Shown here piece after piece: positions 1 to 8,511 of a stretch of DNA of 64,000 nucleotides (positions are counted from its first letter, which is position 1; each line of letters opens with the position of its first letter). Origin of the DNA: Sphaerochaetaceae bacterium (lineage in GTDB: Bacteria > Spirochaetota > Spirochaetia > Sphaerochaetales > Sphaerochaetaceae). Location: positions 87,109 through 151,108 of the forward strand of contig JAKSPE010000002.1 in NCBI GenBank assembly GCA_024405015.1. The letters run 5' to 3'. The notes beneath the pieces are model-generated. The model was not told the DNA's origin, did not search any database, and saw nothing but the letters and a program-made list of their open reading frames with translations. Made by a program: the position numbers and the translations under genes.

Positions 1-753
1 GGAAGCGGTCACATCGGTGGCGCCATGTCCATTGTTGAGGTCCTTACTTATCTCTATTTCCATGAGATGAACATTGATCCTTCCAACCCAAAGATGGAAG
101 GTCGCGACAGATTCGTCTGTTCAAAGGGTCATGCAGGTCCTTCCGTCTATGCAACACTTGCACACAAGGGCTTCTTCCCAATGGATTGGCTTAAGACACT
201 CAATCAGGGCGGAACAAATCTTCCTAGCCACTGTGATATGAACAAGACTCCTGGAGTCGATTTCACAACAGGTTCCCTCGGACAGGGTTTCAGCGCAGCA
301 ACTGGAATTGCACTTGGTCAGAAGATTAAGGGTGAGAAGTCCTATACCTACGTCATGATCGGAGATGGTGAGAGCCAGGAAGGTCAGATCTGGGAAGCTG
401 CAGAGTTCGCATCCACACAGAAGCTTGGCAACCTCATCGCTTTCACAGACTTCAACCGCCAGCAGCTTGACAGTTACACAAAGGACATCATCTGCATGGA
501 CAACATCGATACCCGTTGGCTCGGTTTCAACTGGCATGTCCAGAGAATCAACGGCCATGACTACAACCAGATCTCTGAGGCCATCGAGGCAGCAAAGAAG
601 GTCACAGACAGACCAAGCATGATCATTCTCGATACCATCAAGAGCAAGGGTTATGCACCAGGCGAAGGCATCAAGGCCAACCACAGCATGGCAATCAGCC
701 ACGATGACGAGGCTTATGCAATCAGCGTACTTCAGGGAGGAGCCAGAAAATGA
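1..753 (+). CDS. Transketolase, N-terminal subunit (5' partial)
   Basis: The thiamine-diphosphate-binding half of a split transketolase, which moves two-carbon units between sugar phosphates in the non-oxidative pentose phosphate pathway. The frame is open from base 1, and GSGHIGG is encoded before the first internal ATG at 25, so the true start lies upstream of the window. Visible motifs are the GHIGG substrate loop, the SKGHAGPS segment, GSLGQGFS and the ThDP/Mg site GDGESQEGQIWEA followed by DFNRQQLD. The stop overlaps the next start (ATGA at 750-753), as expected for two subunits translated together. Confidence 0.95.
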   Translation, partial: GSGHIGGAMSIVEVLTYLYFHEMNIDPSNPKMEGRDRFVCSKGHAGPSVYATLAHKGFFPMDWLKTLNQGGTNLPSHCDMNKTPGVDFTTGSLGQGFSAATGIALGQKIKGEKSYTYVMIGDGESQEGQIWEAAEFASTQKLGNLIAFTDFNRQQLDSYTKDIICMDNIDTRWLGFNWHVQRINGHDYNQISEAIEAAKKVTDRPSMIILDTIKSKGYAPGEGIKANHSMAISHDDEAYAISVLQGGARK

Positions 754-1697
754 GAGATACATCAGATGTCGCAAACATGAGAGATGCCGTTATCCTGGCA
801 GCTATGGATCTCGCAGCAGAGCATCCAGAAGTCGTTTTCCTTGAGTCCGACCTTGCAGGTTGCAGCAACAGCACAATGTTCCAGAAGCAGTATCCAGACA
901 GATTCTTCAACTGTGGTATTGCAGAGGCAAACATGGTTGGTGTCGCAGCAGGTCTCTCCTCCATGGGTTTTGTTCCATTCGCACACTCTTTCGGATGCTT
1001 TGCAACAAGACGTGCCTATGACCAGCTGTTCCTTTCTGTTGGTTACGCAAAGCAGAGAGTCATCCTCATCGGTACCGATGCAGGTGTCACAGCTCAGCTC
1101 AATGGTGGAACACACATGCCATTTGAGGATGTAGGACTTACAAGACTCATTCCAGATCTCATCGTCCTCGATCCTTCCGATACACAGAGCTGCTACGAAC
1201 TGGTTCGCCAGGCTTACGAGAGCGGTCACAGCGTATACATCAGACTTCGCAGAAAGGGAAGCACTCACCGCTATGCACTTGGTACAAAGATCGAGCTCGG
1301 TAAGGGTATCGTTCTCAACGAGGGTAAGGACCTTTCCATCGTCGCAACCGACGAGGCTATGGTCAACGAAGCTGTCAAGGCTGTTGAGGCTCTTAAGGAA
1401 AAGGGCATCAGCGCAGGTCTTGTTGACATGCACACCATCAAGCCTCTGGATACAGAGCTTCTTGAGAAGCTTTCCCAGCAGACAGGCCGCATCCTCGTTT
1501 GTGAGAATGCTCGCTATGCTGGTGGAATCGGTGAAGCTATCGCTGCTCACCTTGCTAAGACCTGTCCTGCAAAGATGGACTTCGTCTGTGTCGGCGAGGA
1601 GTTCGGTGAAGTCGGTAAGCAGGATTACCTCATGAAGAGATTCAACCTCACTTGTGCTGATATTGTTGCCAAGGCTGAGGCTCTCGCAAAGAGATGA
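750..1697 (+). CDS. Transketolase, C-terminal subunit
   Basis: The pyrimidine-binding and C-terminal half of the same split transketolase (315 aa). It carries the pyrimidine-domain signature FFNCGIAEANMVGVAAGLS and the GTDAGVTAQLNGGTH loop, then the C-terminal domain with LVDMHTIKPLD. It overlaps the N-terminal subunit by four bases, so translational coupling of an alpha2beta2 enzyme is likely. A clear hairpin terminator follows directly, which ends this operon. Confidence 0.95.
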   Translation: MRDTSDVANMRDAVILAAMDLAAEHPEVVFLESDLAGCSNSTMFQKQYPDRFFNCGIAEANMVGVAAGLSSMGFVPFAHSFGCFATRRAYDQLFLSVGYAKQRVILIGTDAGVTAQLNGGTHMPFEDVGLTRLIPDLIVLDPSDTQSCYELVRQAYESGHSVYIRLRRKGSTHRYALGTKIELGKGIVLNEGKDLSIVATDEAMVNEAVKAVEALKEKGISAGLVDMHTIKPLDTELLEKLSQQTGRILVCENARYAGGIGEAIAAHLAKTCPAKMDFVCVGEEFGEVGKQDYLMKRFNLTCADIVAKAEALAKR

Positions 1698-1717
1698 TTT
1701 TCTGAAATGGTGATTTC

Positions 1718-1747
1718 GGGCCGTGGGAAACCACGGCTCTTTCTTTT
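1718..1747 (+). terminator. Rho-independent terminator after transketolase
   Basis: GGGCCGTGG (1718-1726) pairs with CCACGGCTC (1731-1739) across a GAAA tetraloop, with one G-U pair, and is followed by TTTCTTTTTG. Confidence 0.85.
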
Positions 1748-1790
1748 TGTTTTTGGCCTTAGGTTCTATGATTTGCGTGCTTTTTTTACT

Positions 1791-1920
1791 GCATCGTAGT
1801 CTTTTTCTACGATGCAAACCATTTTTCTTTCAAATCGTAGTCGGTCAGTTTGATAGGGGAATCATTTTTCAATGATTTTCATTGTCTAGCGTGTTAATCG
1901 TAGTCTTTCACTACGATTTT
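1791..1920. repeat. Three ATCGTAG repeats, two forming inverted repeats
   Basis: ATCGTAGT occurs at 1793, 1834 and 1898. The first and third copies are each followed by a complementary ACTACGAT or CTACGAT arm, giving short hairpins (1791-1815 and 1897-1918). The spacer 1698-1949 holds no gene that I can support. The motif could be a regulator site or a small dispersed repeat; no function is assigned. Confidence 0.5.
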
Positions 1921-1949
1921 GGGAAAACGGGGTGCGAATCCTGGAAAAA

Positions 1950-2672
1950 TCAGCTGTTCTCGCAGCGGCCCTGACCGATTTCCTTGTAGACGGCACGCTT
2001 TTGTGCGTCTTCACAGCCGTTCCAAGGCTTGTCGCGGTTTTCGCTCTTGTAATGCTCGGTCATGTAGGTGAGGTCATGGGCTGTACGTTCGAGGTTCTTC
2101 TGCTGAAGGGTGCTGAGACTTTTTGCGAATTCCTTCTGCTGCTTTGCATCCAACGCTTCCAAGGACATGCGCAGGACGTGTGACATGTGGTGCAGGCAAA
2201 AGCCCTTGCTGCTTGAGAATGCTTTTCTGAATTCCTGGTCGGTTGCCCAGATGTACGGAATGGTGAAGGCATAGCGCTTGAGACGTTCTTCCATGCGCTG
2301 ACAGATCAGACATCCGTCCTCGCGTTTCTTGAGAACCTCATCCAGGTTTGCCAGTGCCTTCTTCACATTGCGTGGGTTGTCAAGGCTTTTGAACGTTCCG
2401 GCCAAGGCTGCTCTGGTATTCTCCAGATGGGTCTCCCAAAGTACTGCCATGGAGTTTGGATGTCCGGATTCGACAAGCTTTGCCGTATGCTCTGGACAAA
2501 AGCCTGTGGCATTGACTTTGACGCGGGTCTCTGGGTTCATGACCGATGAGCCAAGATAGAACTCAAGACTGTCTTTCTCAGCCTTTTTCATGAGGTCGCA
2601 GATGAAGCATTCGCTCTGGCTTTGGATGCCGTCCCACACAGGGATCGTCTCAAGTTGGTATTTGACTCCCAT
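1950..2672 (-). CDS. DUF6062 family protein (Cys-rich, putative metal-binding)
   Basis: 240 aa. It matches my recollection of DUF6062: an N-terminal IPVWDG segment, then CFICDLM, FCPEH, CLICQRM and FCLHH. These four Cys/His pairs form two similar halves that would suit two zinc (or similar) sites. The function of the family is not known to me. Its start overlaps the stop of the upstream gene by one base (TGATG at 2674-2670), so the two are co-translated. No signal peptide or membrane segment is seen, so it is probably cytoplasmic. Confidence 0.7.
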   Translation of the reverse strand: MGVKYQLETIPVWDGIQSQSECFICDLMKKAEKDSLEFYLGSSVMNPETRVKVNATGFCPEHTAKLVESGHPNSMAVLWETHLENTRAALAGTFKSLDNPRNVKKALANLDEVLKKREDGCLICQRMEERLKRYAFTIPYIWATDQEFRKAFSSSKGFCLHHMSHVLRMSLEALDAKQQKEFAKSLSTLQQKNLERTAHDLTYMTEHYKSENRDKPWNGCEDAQKRAVYKEIGQGRCENS

Positions 2673-3208
2673 CAGCGTCTCCTAAGCAGCTTGTCCAATG
2701 TAAGCTGGTCCTTGCTCTCCGTCTCACTGGCGATGGCTCTCTGTTTGAACGGCTGAATGGTCAGTGAGTTGCGGTCAAAGTGGTAATATTCGATTCTGTC
2801 CTCGTGTGTGACATAGATGAGCATGTAGTTCTTCTGGGTAAGAAAGGAAAGGCCAAGTACAAGCTCGCACTTGCTGTTGGCTCTGAGCTGGATCAGTTCC
2901 AGCTGCTCCTGCTCGGTCAGATAATCGTTTCTGCAGACCACAGAAAGGATCTGGTTTTCCGTTTCTCGGTTATGCACCAGAATGTCCGGATTCAGGATTT
3001 TGGAGGTCTTGTACAGGACAGGACAGAGGTCAACGGAGAAGCTGTTTTCCGATGCCTGGAGAAGGTCATGCAGGTGCTGTGCAAGGGCATGCGAAATCGC
3101 GATTCTGTTCCTCTGCCAGCCGTACAGATTTCTGTCCTGCTCCTCCAAGAGGTTCAGAGCCTTTGCGAAAATGTCAAAAACCTTGATTTTGCTTCTCTTC
3201 GTGCTCAT
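2672..3208 (-). CDS. Degenerate PD-(D/E)XK nuclease-like protein
   Basis: 178 aa, not firmly recognised. The middle reads NPDILVHNRETENQILSVVC, which resembles the core of a PD-(D/E)XK nuclease-fold family whose members carry PDI(I/V)xH...NNLLVIEVKK. Here the E-x-K position reads V-C-R, so metal-dependent cleavage is probably lost. The N-terminal half is helical (LLEEQDRNLYGWQRNRIAISHALAQHL). It is translationally coupled to the DUF6062 gene, so the two may act together. The nuclease-fold assignment is inference. Confidence 0.45.
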   Translation of the reverse strand: MSTKRSKIKVFDIFAKALNLLEEQDRNLYGWQRNRIAISHALAQHLHDLLQASENSFSVDLCPVLYKTSKILNPDILVHNRETENQILSVVCRNDYLTEQEQLELIQLRANSKCELVLGLSFLTQKNYMLIYVTHEDRIEYYHFDRNSLTIQPFKQRAIASETESKDQLTLDKLLRRR

Positions 3209-3256
3209 GGATCAATCATAGCAGTTATTGCCTATCGTGGCAAAAGTTTTCTGGCT

Positions 3257-4084
3257 TCAGAGTGCAACTGCCTCAAAAGTGCTTCCGTTGAACTGCAGCT
3301 GGGTCTTGAAGCCGACACTTCTCAAAAGTTCCTCAGCCATGTCAAAGGCAAAGGTGATGGTCTTTGTGCTGTGTGAATCCGAGGAAATGGTTACAGGGAC
3401 CTTCTTCTCATGAAGCCTCTGCAGAATGAAGCGGGCAGGATAAGGTTCGGTGCGATAGCCCTTGGACATGGCTCCAGTGTTGACCTCAAAGATCTTTCCC
3501 GTCTTGGCAATCTCATCGATGTAGTCAATCGTCATGTCCGTGTACCACTTGGCATCTGGGTCGAAATAGTGCATGTTCTCGTTCAGTTTTGCATAGATGT
3601 CCACGTGGCCGATAATGTCAAACGGTACTTCCTTTGCAAAAGAAATATACTCCTGATAATAGTCTTCGATAAGTTTTTTTGCACTACCAAAGGATATTAG
3701 GGCATCGTCAATCATGGATGGTAGATAGTCGATGCAAAAGAACTGGCTGTTGTTTCTGATGTAGTGGCAAGACCCGATGGTGTAGTCGCAGCGGTTGTCG
3801 ATGACAGGTCTTCCTTCCCCGAGAACGCGGCATTCAAGCTCCATGCCTTTGTAGATGGCAATGCTGCTTTTGTACTGCTGCTTCAAGCTTTCAAGTTCCT
3901 CAAAGTAGGCGTCGAGCTTGCCGATATCCATCTGCACATCGTCAAAATCATACTGGGTTGGGTAGTGGCTGGAAAAGCCAATGGAGGTTAGCCCTGCATC
4001 GATGGCAGCTTGGACCATGTCCTGCATGCTGTCGTTTCCGTCGCAGTAGGTGCAATGTGTGTGAAGGTTTGATCTTGTGGTCAT
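3257..4084 (-). CDS. hisK: PHP-domain histidinol-phosphatase (HisJ/HisK family)
   Basis: 275 aa, the usual length for monofunctional PHP-type histidinol phosphatases, which hydrolyse L-histidinol phosphate in histidine synthesis. The metal-binding motif NLHTHCTYCDGND opens the protein, followed by IGFSSHYP, a central GHVDIYAK and the terminal ISSDSHSTKT, the expected order of PHP ligands. No other his genes are in the window, so a related phosphoesterase role cannot be excluded. Upstream spacing shows only a weak ribosome-binding site. Confidence 0.75.
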   Translation of the reverse strand: MTTRSNLHTHCTYCDGNDSMQDMVQAAIDAGLTSIGFSSHYPTQYDFDDVQMDIGKLDAYFEELESLKQQYKSSIAIYKGMELECRVLGEGRPVIDNRCDYTIGSCHYIRNNSQFFCIDYLPSMIDDALISFGSAKKLIEDYYQEYISFAKEVPFDIIGHVDIYAKLNENMHYFDPDAKWYTDMTIDYIDEIAKTGKIFEVNTGAMSKGYRTEPYPARFILQRLHEKKVPVTISSDSHSTKTITFAFDMAEELLRSVGFKTQLQFNGSTFEAVAL

Positions 4085-4145
4085 ACTTGGATTCTACCGA
4101 AATGGAGTGCGCTTAATCTAGATGACAATTACGTGCGCGCGCATA

Positions 4146-4174
4146 TTGAAGAACCGTTTTTATAGTGTTAGAAT
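4146..4174 (+). promoter_or_regulatory. Sigma70-type promoter of aspS
   Basis: TTGAAG (4146-4151) and TAGAAT (4169-4174) are separated by 17 bases. GAGGG at 4188-4192 lies 7 bases before the chosen aspS start and decides it. Confidence 0.6.
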
Positions 4175-4199
4175 CATAACACTTAAAGAGGGACAAAGA

Positions 4200-5987
4200 A
4201 TGAACTTTGATCAGCGAACCGTAACATGCGGACAGCTCAGAGCTGCCGATGCAGGAAAGACCGTTATCCTTAACGGTTGGGTGCACCGTGACCGTAACCA
4301 TGGAGCACTTCACTTCATCAACCTGAGAGACAGATATGGAATCACACAGGTCGTCGTAGATGACGACGCAAGCCCAGAGCTTCAGAGCGCAGCCTCCGAG
4401 CTCAAGATGGAGTACTGCATTGCCGTTACAGGTACAGTAAGACTCAGACCAGACACCATGATCAACAAGGACATGGCAACCGGTGAGGTTGAGGTCAAGG
4501 CAGAGAAGATTGAGATTCTCTCCCGTTGTGCCACACTGCCATTTGTCATTGATGGTGCCGACACTCCAAACGAGGACCTCAGACTCAAGTACAGATTCCT
4601 GGACCTCCGTTCCAACGGAATGCAGGAAAGAATCAGACTCAGACATGATTTCATCAAGGCCATTCGTGAGTACATGTACACAAAGGACTTCTACGAGATT
4701 GAGACTCCGACCCTCATCCGATCCACTCCAGAGGGCGCCAGAGACTTCCTTGTTCCATCCAGAAAGTATCCAGGCAAGTTCTATGCTCTTCCACAGAGCC
4801 CACAGCTTTACAAGCAGCTTCTCATGGTCAGCGGATTTGACAAGTATTTCCAGATCGCACGTTGCTACCGCGACGAGGATGCTAGAGGAGACAGACAGCT
4901 TGAGTTCACACAGTTCGACGTTGAGATGAGCTTCGTCAAGAGAGACGACATCCTGAACCTCATGGAAGAGCTCTTCGGCTATGTCTTCAAGAAGGTCATG
5001 AACTACGACCTGCCAGCTCACTTCAGAAGAATCGATTACTACGATGCCATGAACACCTACGGCTGCGACAAGCCGGATCTCAGATTCGAGTGTGAGATCA
5101 AGGACATCAAGGACATCATCGAGAAGTCCTCTTTCGAAGCCTACAAGACAATCCTTGCCAACAAGGGTTTTGCAAAGGCAGTCGTTGCACCAAAGACAGC
5201 TGGTTTCGATTTCACAAGAAAGTATCTTGATGAGATTGCTGCTGCAGCAAAGACCTATGGTGCTGCATTTGTTCCATTCATCAAGGTCGGTGCAGACAAC
5301 GCCATCTCCGGCAGTGCCGCCAAGTTCTTCACAGGACTTGAGGCAGAGCTTTGCCAGTACATGGGAGCCAAGGAAGGTGATGTCATTCTCATGGTCGCAC
5401 ACGAGTCCTGGAAGAAGTGCTGTGCTTCCGCTGGTGCTATCCGTTCCAAGCTTGGTAAGGACCTCAAGCTCATCAGACCGGGCTTCGAGTTCTGCTGGAT
5501 CGTTGATTTCCCACTGTTCGAGTACAATGAGGACGAAGGTCACTGGGAGGCTGCACACCATATGTTCAGCATGCCACAGGCTCGCTTCATCCCAACTCTG
5601 GAAGAGAACCCAGGTGAGGTTCGTGGTGACCTGTACGACATGGTCTGTAACGGCTATGAGTGTGCTTCCGGTTCCATCAGAATCCACGATATCGAGCTTC
5701 AGAAGAGAATCTTCAGAATCTGTAACTTCTCCGATGAAGAGGCACAGAAGAAGTTCGGCTTCCTCCTGGATGCCTTCAAGTTCGGACCACCTCCACACGG
5801 TGGAATCGCTCCTGGCGTAGACCGTATGGTCATGATCATGGCAGAGCAGACATCCATCAAGGAGGTCATCCCGTTCCCAAAGAACAGCTTCGCTGTCTCT
5901 CCAATGGACGAGTCTCCAAACGATGTAGACCAGAAGCAGCTTGATGAGCTCAAGATCTGTTTCAAGCTCGACGAAGAGAAGAAATGA
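4200..5987 (+). CDS. aspS: Aspartyl-tRNA synthetase
   Basis: 595 aa class II synthetase that charges tRNA-Asp. The order is N-terminal OB-fold (LNGWVHRDRNHG, FINLRDRYGITQVV), class II motif 2 region (FQIARCYRDEDARGDRQLEF), the bacterial GAD insertion (about residues 290-410) and motif 3 (GIAPGVDRMVMIM). Length is that of bacterial AspRS. The ATG at 4200 is preceded by GAGGG and a promoter. An upstream in-frame start would lie upstream of that promoter, so it is rejected. A long structured spacer follows the gene. Confidence 0.97.
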   Translation: MNFDQRTVTCGQLRAADAGKTVILNGWVHRDRNHGALHFINLRDRYGITQVVVDDDASPELQSAASELKMEYCIAVTGTVRLRPDTMINKDMATGEVEVKAEKIEILSRCATLPFVIDGADTPNEDLRLKYRFLDLRSNGMQERIRLRHDFIKAIREYMYTKDFYEIETPTLIRSTPEGARDFLVPSRKYPGKFYALPQSPQLYKQLLMVSGFDKYFQIARCYRDEDARGDRQLEFTQFDVEMSFVKRDDILNLMEELFGYVFKKVMNYDLPAHFRRIDYYDAMNTYGCDKPDLRFECEIKDIKDIIEKSSFEAYKTILANKGFAKAVVAPKTAGFDFTRKYLDEIAAAAKTYGAAFVPFIKVGADNAISGSAAKFFTGLEAELCQYMGAKEGDVILMVAHESWKKCCASAGAIRSKLGKDLKLIRPGFEFCWIVDFPLFEYNEDEGHWEAAHHMFSMPQARFIPTLEENPGEVRGDLYDMVCNGYECASGSIRIHDIELQKRIFRICNFSDEEAQKKFGFLLDAFKFGPPPHGGIAPGVDRMVMIMAEQTSIKEVIPFPKNSFAVSPMDESPNDVDQKQLDELKICFKLDEEKK

Positions 5988-6004
5988 GAATCTTTGATTT
6001 GGAA

Positions 6005-6050
6005 GGGGCTGTAACAAAATTCGGTTTTTCCGAATGGGTGTTGCAGCTCC
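6005..6050 (+). promoter_or_regulatory. Two-tier hairpin after aspS
   Basis: GGGGCTGTAACA (6005-6016) pairs with TGTTGCAGCTCC (6039-6050) with two G-U pairs, enclosing ATTCGG/CCGAAT (6019-6024, 6030-6035) with a T5 loop. No strong T-run follows, so it may be an RNA-stabilising or weak terminating structure. Confidence 0.5.
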
Positions 6051-6111
6051 ATTCTTATATCAGCATGTAGTGTCTGCTGGTTTTTCTCCCAAAATTGCCA
6101 AAATATGGGTT

Positions 6112-6157
6112 TTTGGGAGAAATTTTCTCCCAAATGGACCAAAATCCGTCCATTTGG
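6112..6157 (+). promoter_or_regulatory. Two overlapping, mutually exclusive hairpins upstream of rsmI
   Basis: Stem A is TTTGGGAGAA (6112-6121) with TTCTCCCAAA (6125-6134). Stem B is CCAAATGGA (6130-6138) with TCCATTTGG (6149-6157). They share bases 6130-6134, so only one can form at a time. This looks like attenuator geometry, but no T-run or leader peptide is seen. Confidence 0.4.
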
Positions 6158-6236
6158 AATACATCGATTCATTCGGTCAAATCCGTTTTATTCTTTCTTC
6201 CTGTTTTTGTTACAGCCTTTTTCTGTGAGGACAAAT

Positions 6237-6941
6237 ATGAGTACCCTTTACATTGTAGCAACACCAATCGGAAACCTCGACGACATGACATTCAGAGCGG
6301 TCAAGACGCTTAAGGAAGTGGATGTCATAGCCTGTGAGGACACGCGCCATACCCAGAATCTTCTGACCCATCTGGAGATTACCGGAAAGCGTCTGATTGC
6401 CTGCCATGCTCACAATGAGGCTGCTTCCAGTCAGGGTATCATCAACCTCATGGAGCAGGGGCTCAGCGTTGCTTACTGCTCGGATGCCGGAACCCCTGGT
6501 GTCAGTGATCCTGGCAGCCGTCTGGTCCGTGCCGTCCGCGAAGCAGGTTTCACGGTTGTCCCAATTCCTGGAGCCAGCGCATCGGTGACACTGATCAGTG
6601 CAAGCGGACTTTCCGGCAAAACCTTCACCTTTGAGGGTTTTCTGAGCCCAAAGAGCGGCAGAAGAAAGACAAGGCTCAAGGAGCTTTTGGATCGCAACGA
6701 GGCGTTCATCGTCTATGAGTCTCCATTTCGCATCATCAAGACCTTGGAAGAGCTCAAGGCCATTGATGATACCAGAAAGCTCGTCCTTGGTCGGGAAATG
6801 ACCAAGGCCTTTGAGCAGTTCATCTACGGAACTCCATCTGAGGTCATTTCACAGCTGAAAGTGGTCAAGGGTGAGTTTGCCATGTGCGTCCTTCCTCCAG
6901 AAAAGCAGCGCGACGATGAAGATGCCGAGGAAGAGGCATGA
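6237..6941 (+). CDS. rsmI: 16S rRNA (cytidine1402-2'-O)-methyltransferase
   Basis: 234 aa. RsmI uses SAM to 2'-O-methylate C1402 in the decoding centre of 16S rRNA. Visible are LYIVATPIGNLDDMTFRA, ACEDTRHTQNLL, the SDAGTPGVSDPG signature and PIPGASA, all in the tetrapyrrole-methylase fold order. The ATG at 6237 follows TGAGGA at 6226-6231. The longer upstream reading would start inside the hairpin region. The stop overlaps the next gene (ATGA). Confidence 0.92.
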   Translation: MSTLYIVATPIGNLDDMTFRAVKTLKEVDVIACEDTRHTQNLLTHLEITGKRLIACHAHNEAASSQGIINLMEQGLSVAYCSDAGTPGVSDPGSRLVRAVREAGFTVVPIPGASASVTLISASGLSGKTFTFEGFLSPKSGRRKTRLKELLDRNEAFIVYESPFRIIKTLEELKAIDDTRKLVLGREMTKAFEQFIYGTPSEVISQLKVVKGEFAMCVLPPEKQRDDEDAEEEA

Positions 6942-7678
6942 TCACCAAGAAAAAACTGACCACCCTGAAGGAGCGCACCCGACTCAGAAAGATCTCTATG
7001 GTCCTTCATGAGGCTGCGGTGTCTTTGACAAATGGTGGAGAGGCCGACTATGACTACATCGATGATATTGTGCCTCTTGCCGGGTTTGAGCCTGTAGACC
7101 GCAATTGCGAGAAGAAGACCCTTGCGTTCCGTTATGAGGACATGAGTCAGGAACTTTTGAAGCGCCTTGGGGCCGAGCCATCTGACTGGGATTTCAGAAC
7201 CCAGGATGGAGAGTTGGACAAAACCCACAGGGTGATTCAGGACAAGGTTCTTGTGTTGGACCGACTCAGAAGTCCCTATAATGTAGGTGCCATCTTCCGA
7301 AGTGCCGATTCCTTTGGTATCGGAAAGATCATTCTCGTGGAGGGGACTGCTTCTCCTGAGCATGTGAGAGCCCAAAGGACATCCCGTGGTACGACAGAGA
7401 CTGTCGCGTGGGAGTTCCTGTCCGAAAGCGACACAATTGCATTTCTCAAGACCTATGACCCAAAGGATGTTCTTGCCCTGGAACTTGGTGGACAGAGCAT
7501 CAACGAGTTTGAATTTCCGCAGCGTGGGGTAGCCATCATGGGCTCGGAAGAATTTGGTATCAGCCCTGAGGTGTTAGCATGCTCTGCAAGCAGAATCACC
7601 ATTCCCATGGGTGGTTCAAAAGGGTCCCTGAACGTCTCTGTCGCTGCCGGTATTCTGATGCAGCGCTGGTTCAGTTAA
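6938..7678 (+). CDS. TrmH/SpoU-family RNA 2'-O-methyltransferase
   Basis: 246 aa. The SPOUT catalytic domain fills the C-terminal two thirds: motif 1 SPYNVGAIFRSADSFG, motif 2 GVAIMGSEEFGIS and motif 3 IPMGGSKGSLNVSVAAGI. The N-terminal about 90 residues are a family-specific extension. It methylates a ribose in tRNA or rRNA; which RNA cannot be told from sequence. It overlaps rsmI by four bases, so two RNA methyltransferases are made together. Confidence 0.88.
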   Translation: MITKKKLTTLKERTRLRKISMVLHEAAVSLTNGGEADYDYIDDIVPLAGFEPVDRNCEKKTLAFRYEDMSQELLKRLGAEPSDWDFRTQDGELDKTHRVIQDKVLVLDRLRSPYNVGAIFRSADSFGIGKIILVEGTASPEHVRAQRTSRGTTETVAWEFLSESDTIAFLKTYDPKDVLALELGGQSINEFEFPQRGVAIMGSEEFGISPEVLACSASRITIPMGGSKGSLNVSVAAGILMQRWFS

Positions 7679-7681
7679 GAG

Positions 7682-7716
7682 TTGGTAAATTTCACCAATT
7701 GCCATATTTTTGGCAA
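7682..7716 (+). promoter_or_regulatory. Two PspF-like upstream activator sites
   Basis: TTGGTAAATTTCACCAA (7682-7698) and TTGCCA-N6-TGGCAA (7699-7716) are adjacent inverted repeats about 70-100 bases before the -24 element. Similar TTGG...CCAA sites recur at 9547-9581 before the second sigma54 promoter. Confidence 0.6.
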
Positions 7717-7782
7717 ATCTTGAGAAGCTGAAATTTTAAACAAACAGAATAATTTCTTTTAACCGAATGATTTACTCTTAAC

Positions 7783-7799
7783 TTGGCACGCCTTGTGCT
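7783..7799 (+). promoter_or_regulatory. Sigma54 (-24/-12) promoter of first pspA
   Basis: TTGGCACGCCTTGTGCT fits the sigma54 consensus YTGGCACG-N4-TTGCW with the invariant GG and GC correctly spaced, about 53 bases before the pspA start. Confidence 0.85.
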
Positions 7800-7851
7800 A
7801 TATGGTTTGTGTCCAAAACAGGATAATTTCGAAAGAAAACAGGAGTAGATT

Positions 7852-8511
7852 ATGAACGCATTCAAAAGAATTCACGACATCTTCAGTTCTAATGTTAACA
7901 GTGCACTTGATAAGTTTGAGGATCCAGCAAAGATGATCCGCTATACCATTGTAGAGATGGAGCACAGCCTCGAGAAGGCCAAGGCTTCTGCCTCAGAGAC
8001 CCTCACTACCATCAAAGCCAGAGAGGTCGAACTCAAGAGCTACAAGGAAGCTGTTGCCCGCTGGGACGTTCGTTCTCAGCTTGCCGTCAAGAACGGAAAA
8101 GATGACCTTGCCAGAGAGGCTCTTGCCGAGAAGCAGTCATACAGCGCCAAGGTAACAGCCTTGGAGACGGAGGTCGCTGAACTCAAGAATATCAGCGCAA
8201 GCCAGGAAGCACAGATTGCAAAGCTCATCGAGAAGTTGGAAGAGGTGAAGAGCAAGGAGAGAACCCTTGTTGCTCGCGCCCAGCATGCAAAGCAGAAGAT
8301 CGAGATCGAAAAGCAGCTGAGCAGCACCGACTGCAGCGCCGCCATCAAGCGCTTCAATGAGATGGAAGAGAAGGTTGAGCGTCTTGAGGCGCAGGCCGAA
8401 GTGGCTTCCAAAAGCTATGTGAATGAGGCCCAGTTCTCAGAGATGGAACAGTCCGACAGCATCGAGAAGGAGCTTGAGAGCCTTAAGGCTCAGATGGCAA
8501 CAAACAGTTAA
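7852..8511 (+). CDS. pspA: PspA/IM30 family phage-shock protein (first copy)
   Basis: 219 aa, nearly all alpha-helical coiled coil, typical for PspA. It opens with FKRIHDIFSSNVNSALDKFEDPAKMIRYTI, the amphipathic helix and hinge that bind stressed inner membrane. PspA stabilises leaky membranes as large oligomers and, in enterobacteria, inhibits PspF. AGGAG precedes the ATG. Transcription comes from the sigma54 promoter upstream. The 3' end overlaps the convergent pspF by a few bases. A paralogue lies at 9685, so one copy may regulate and the other protect. Confidence 0.9.
   Translation: MNAFKRIHDIFSSNVNSALDKFEDPAKMIRYTIVEMEHSLEKAKASASETLTTIKAREVELKSYKEAVARWDVRSQLAVKNGKDDLAREALAEKQSYSAKVTALETEVAELKNISASQEAQIAKLIEKLEEVKSKERTLVARAQHAKQKIEIEKQLSSTDCSAAIKRFNEMEEKVERLEAQAEVASKSYVNEAQFSEMEQSDSIEKELESLKAQMATNS

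Noticed and set aside
762..1817. 351-codon minus-strand open frame
   Set aside because: Antisense to the transketolase C-terminal subunit and running through its terminator; no family features.
1791..1920. CRISPR array
   Set aside because: Only three 8-9-base repeats with unequal spacing and two with their own inverted arms; no cas genes in the window.
4113..6017. 634-codon open frame on the minus strand
   Set aside because: It lies fully antisense to aspS, has Cys/Leu/Ser-rich low-quality composition and no ribosome-binding site. It arises from the codon use of aspS.
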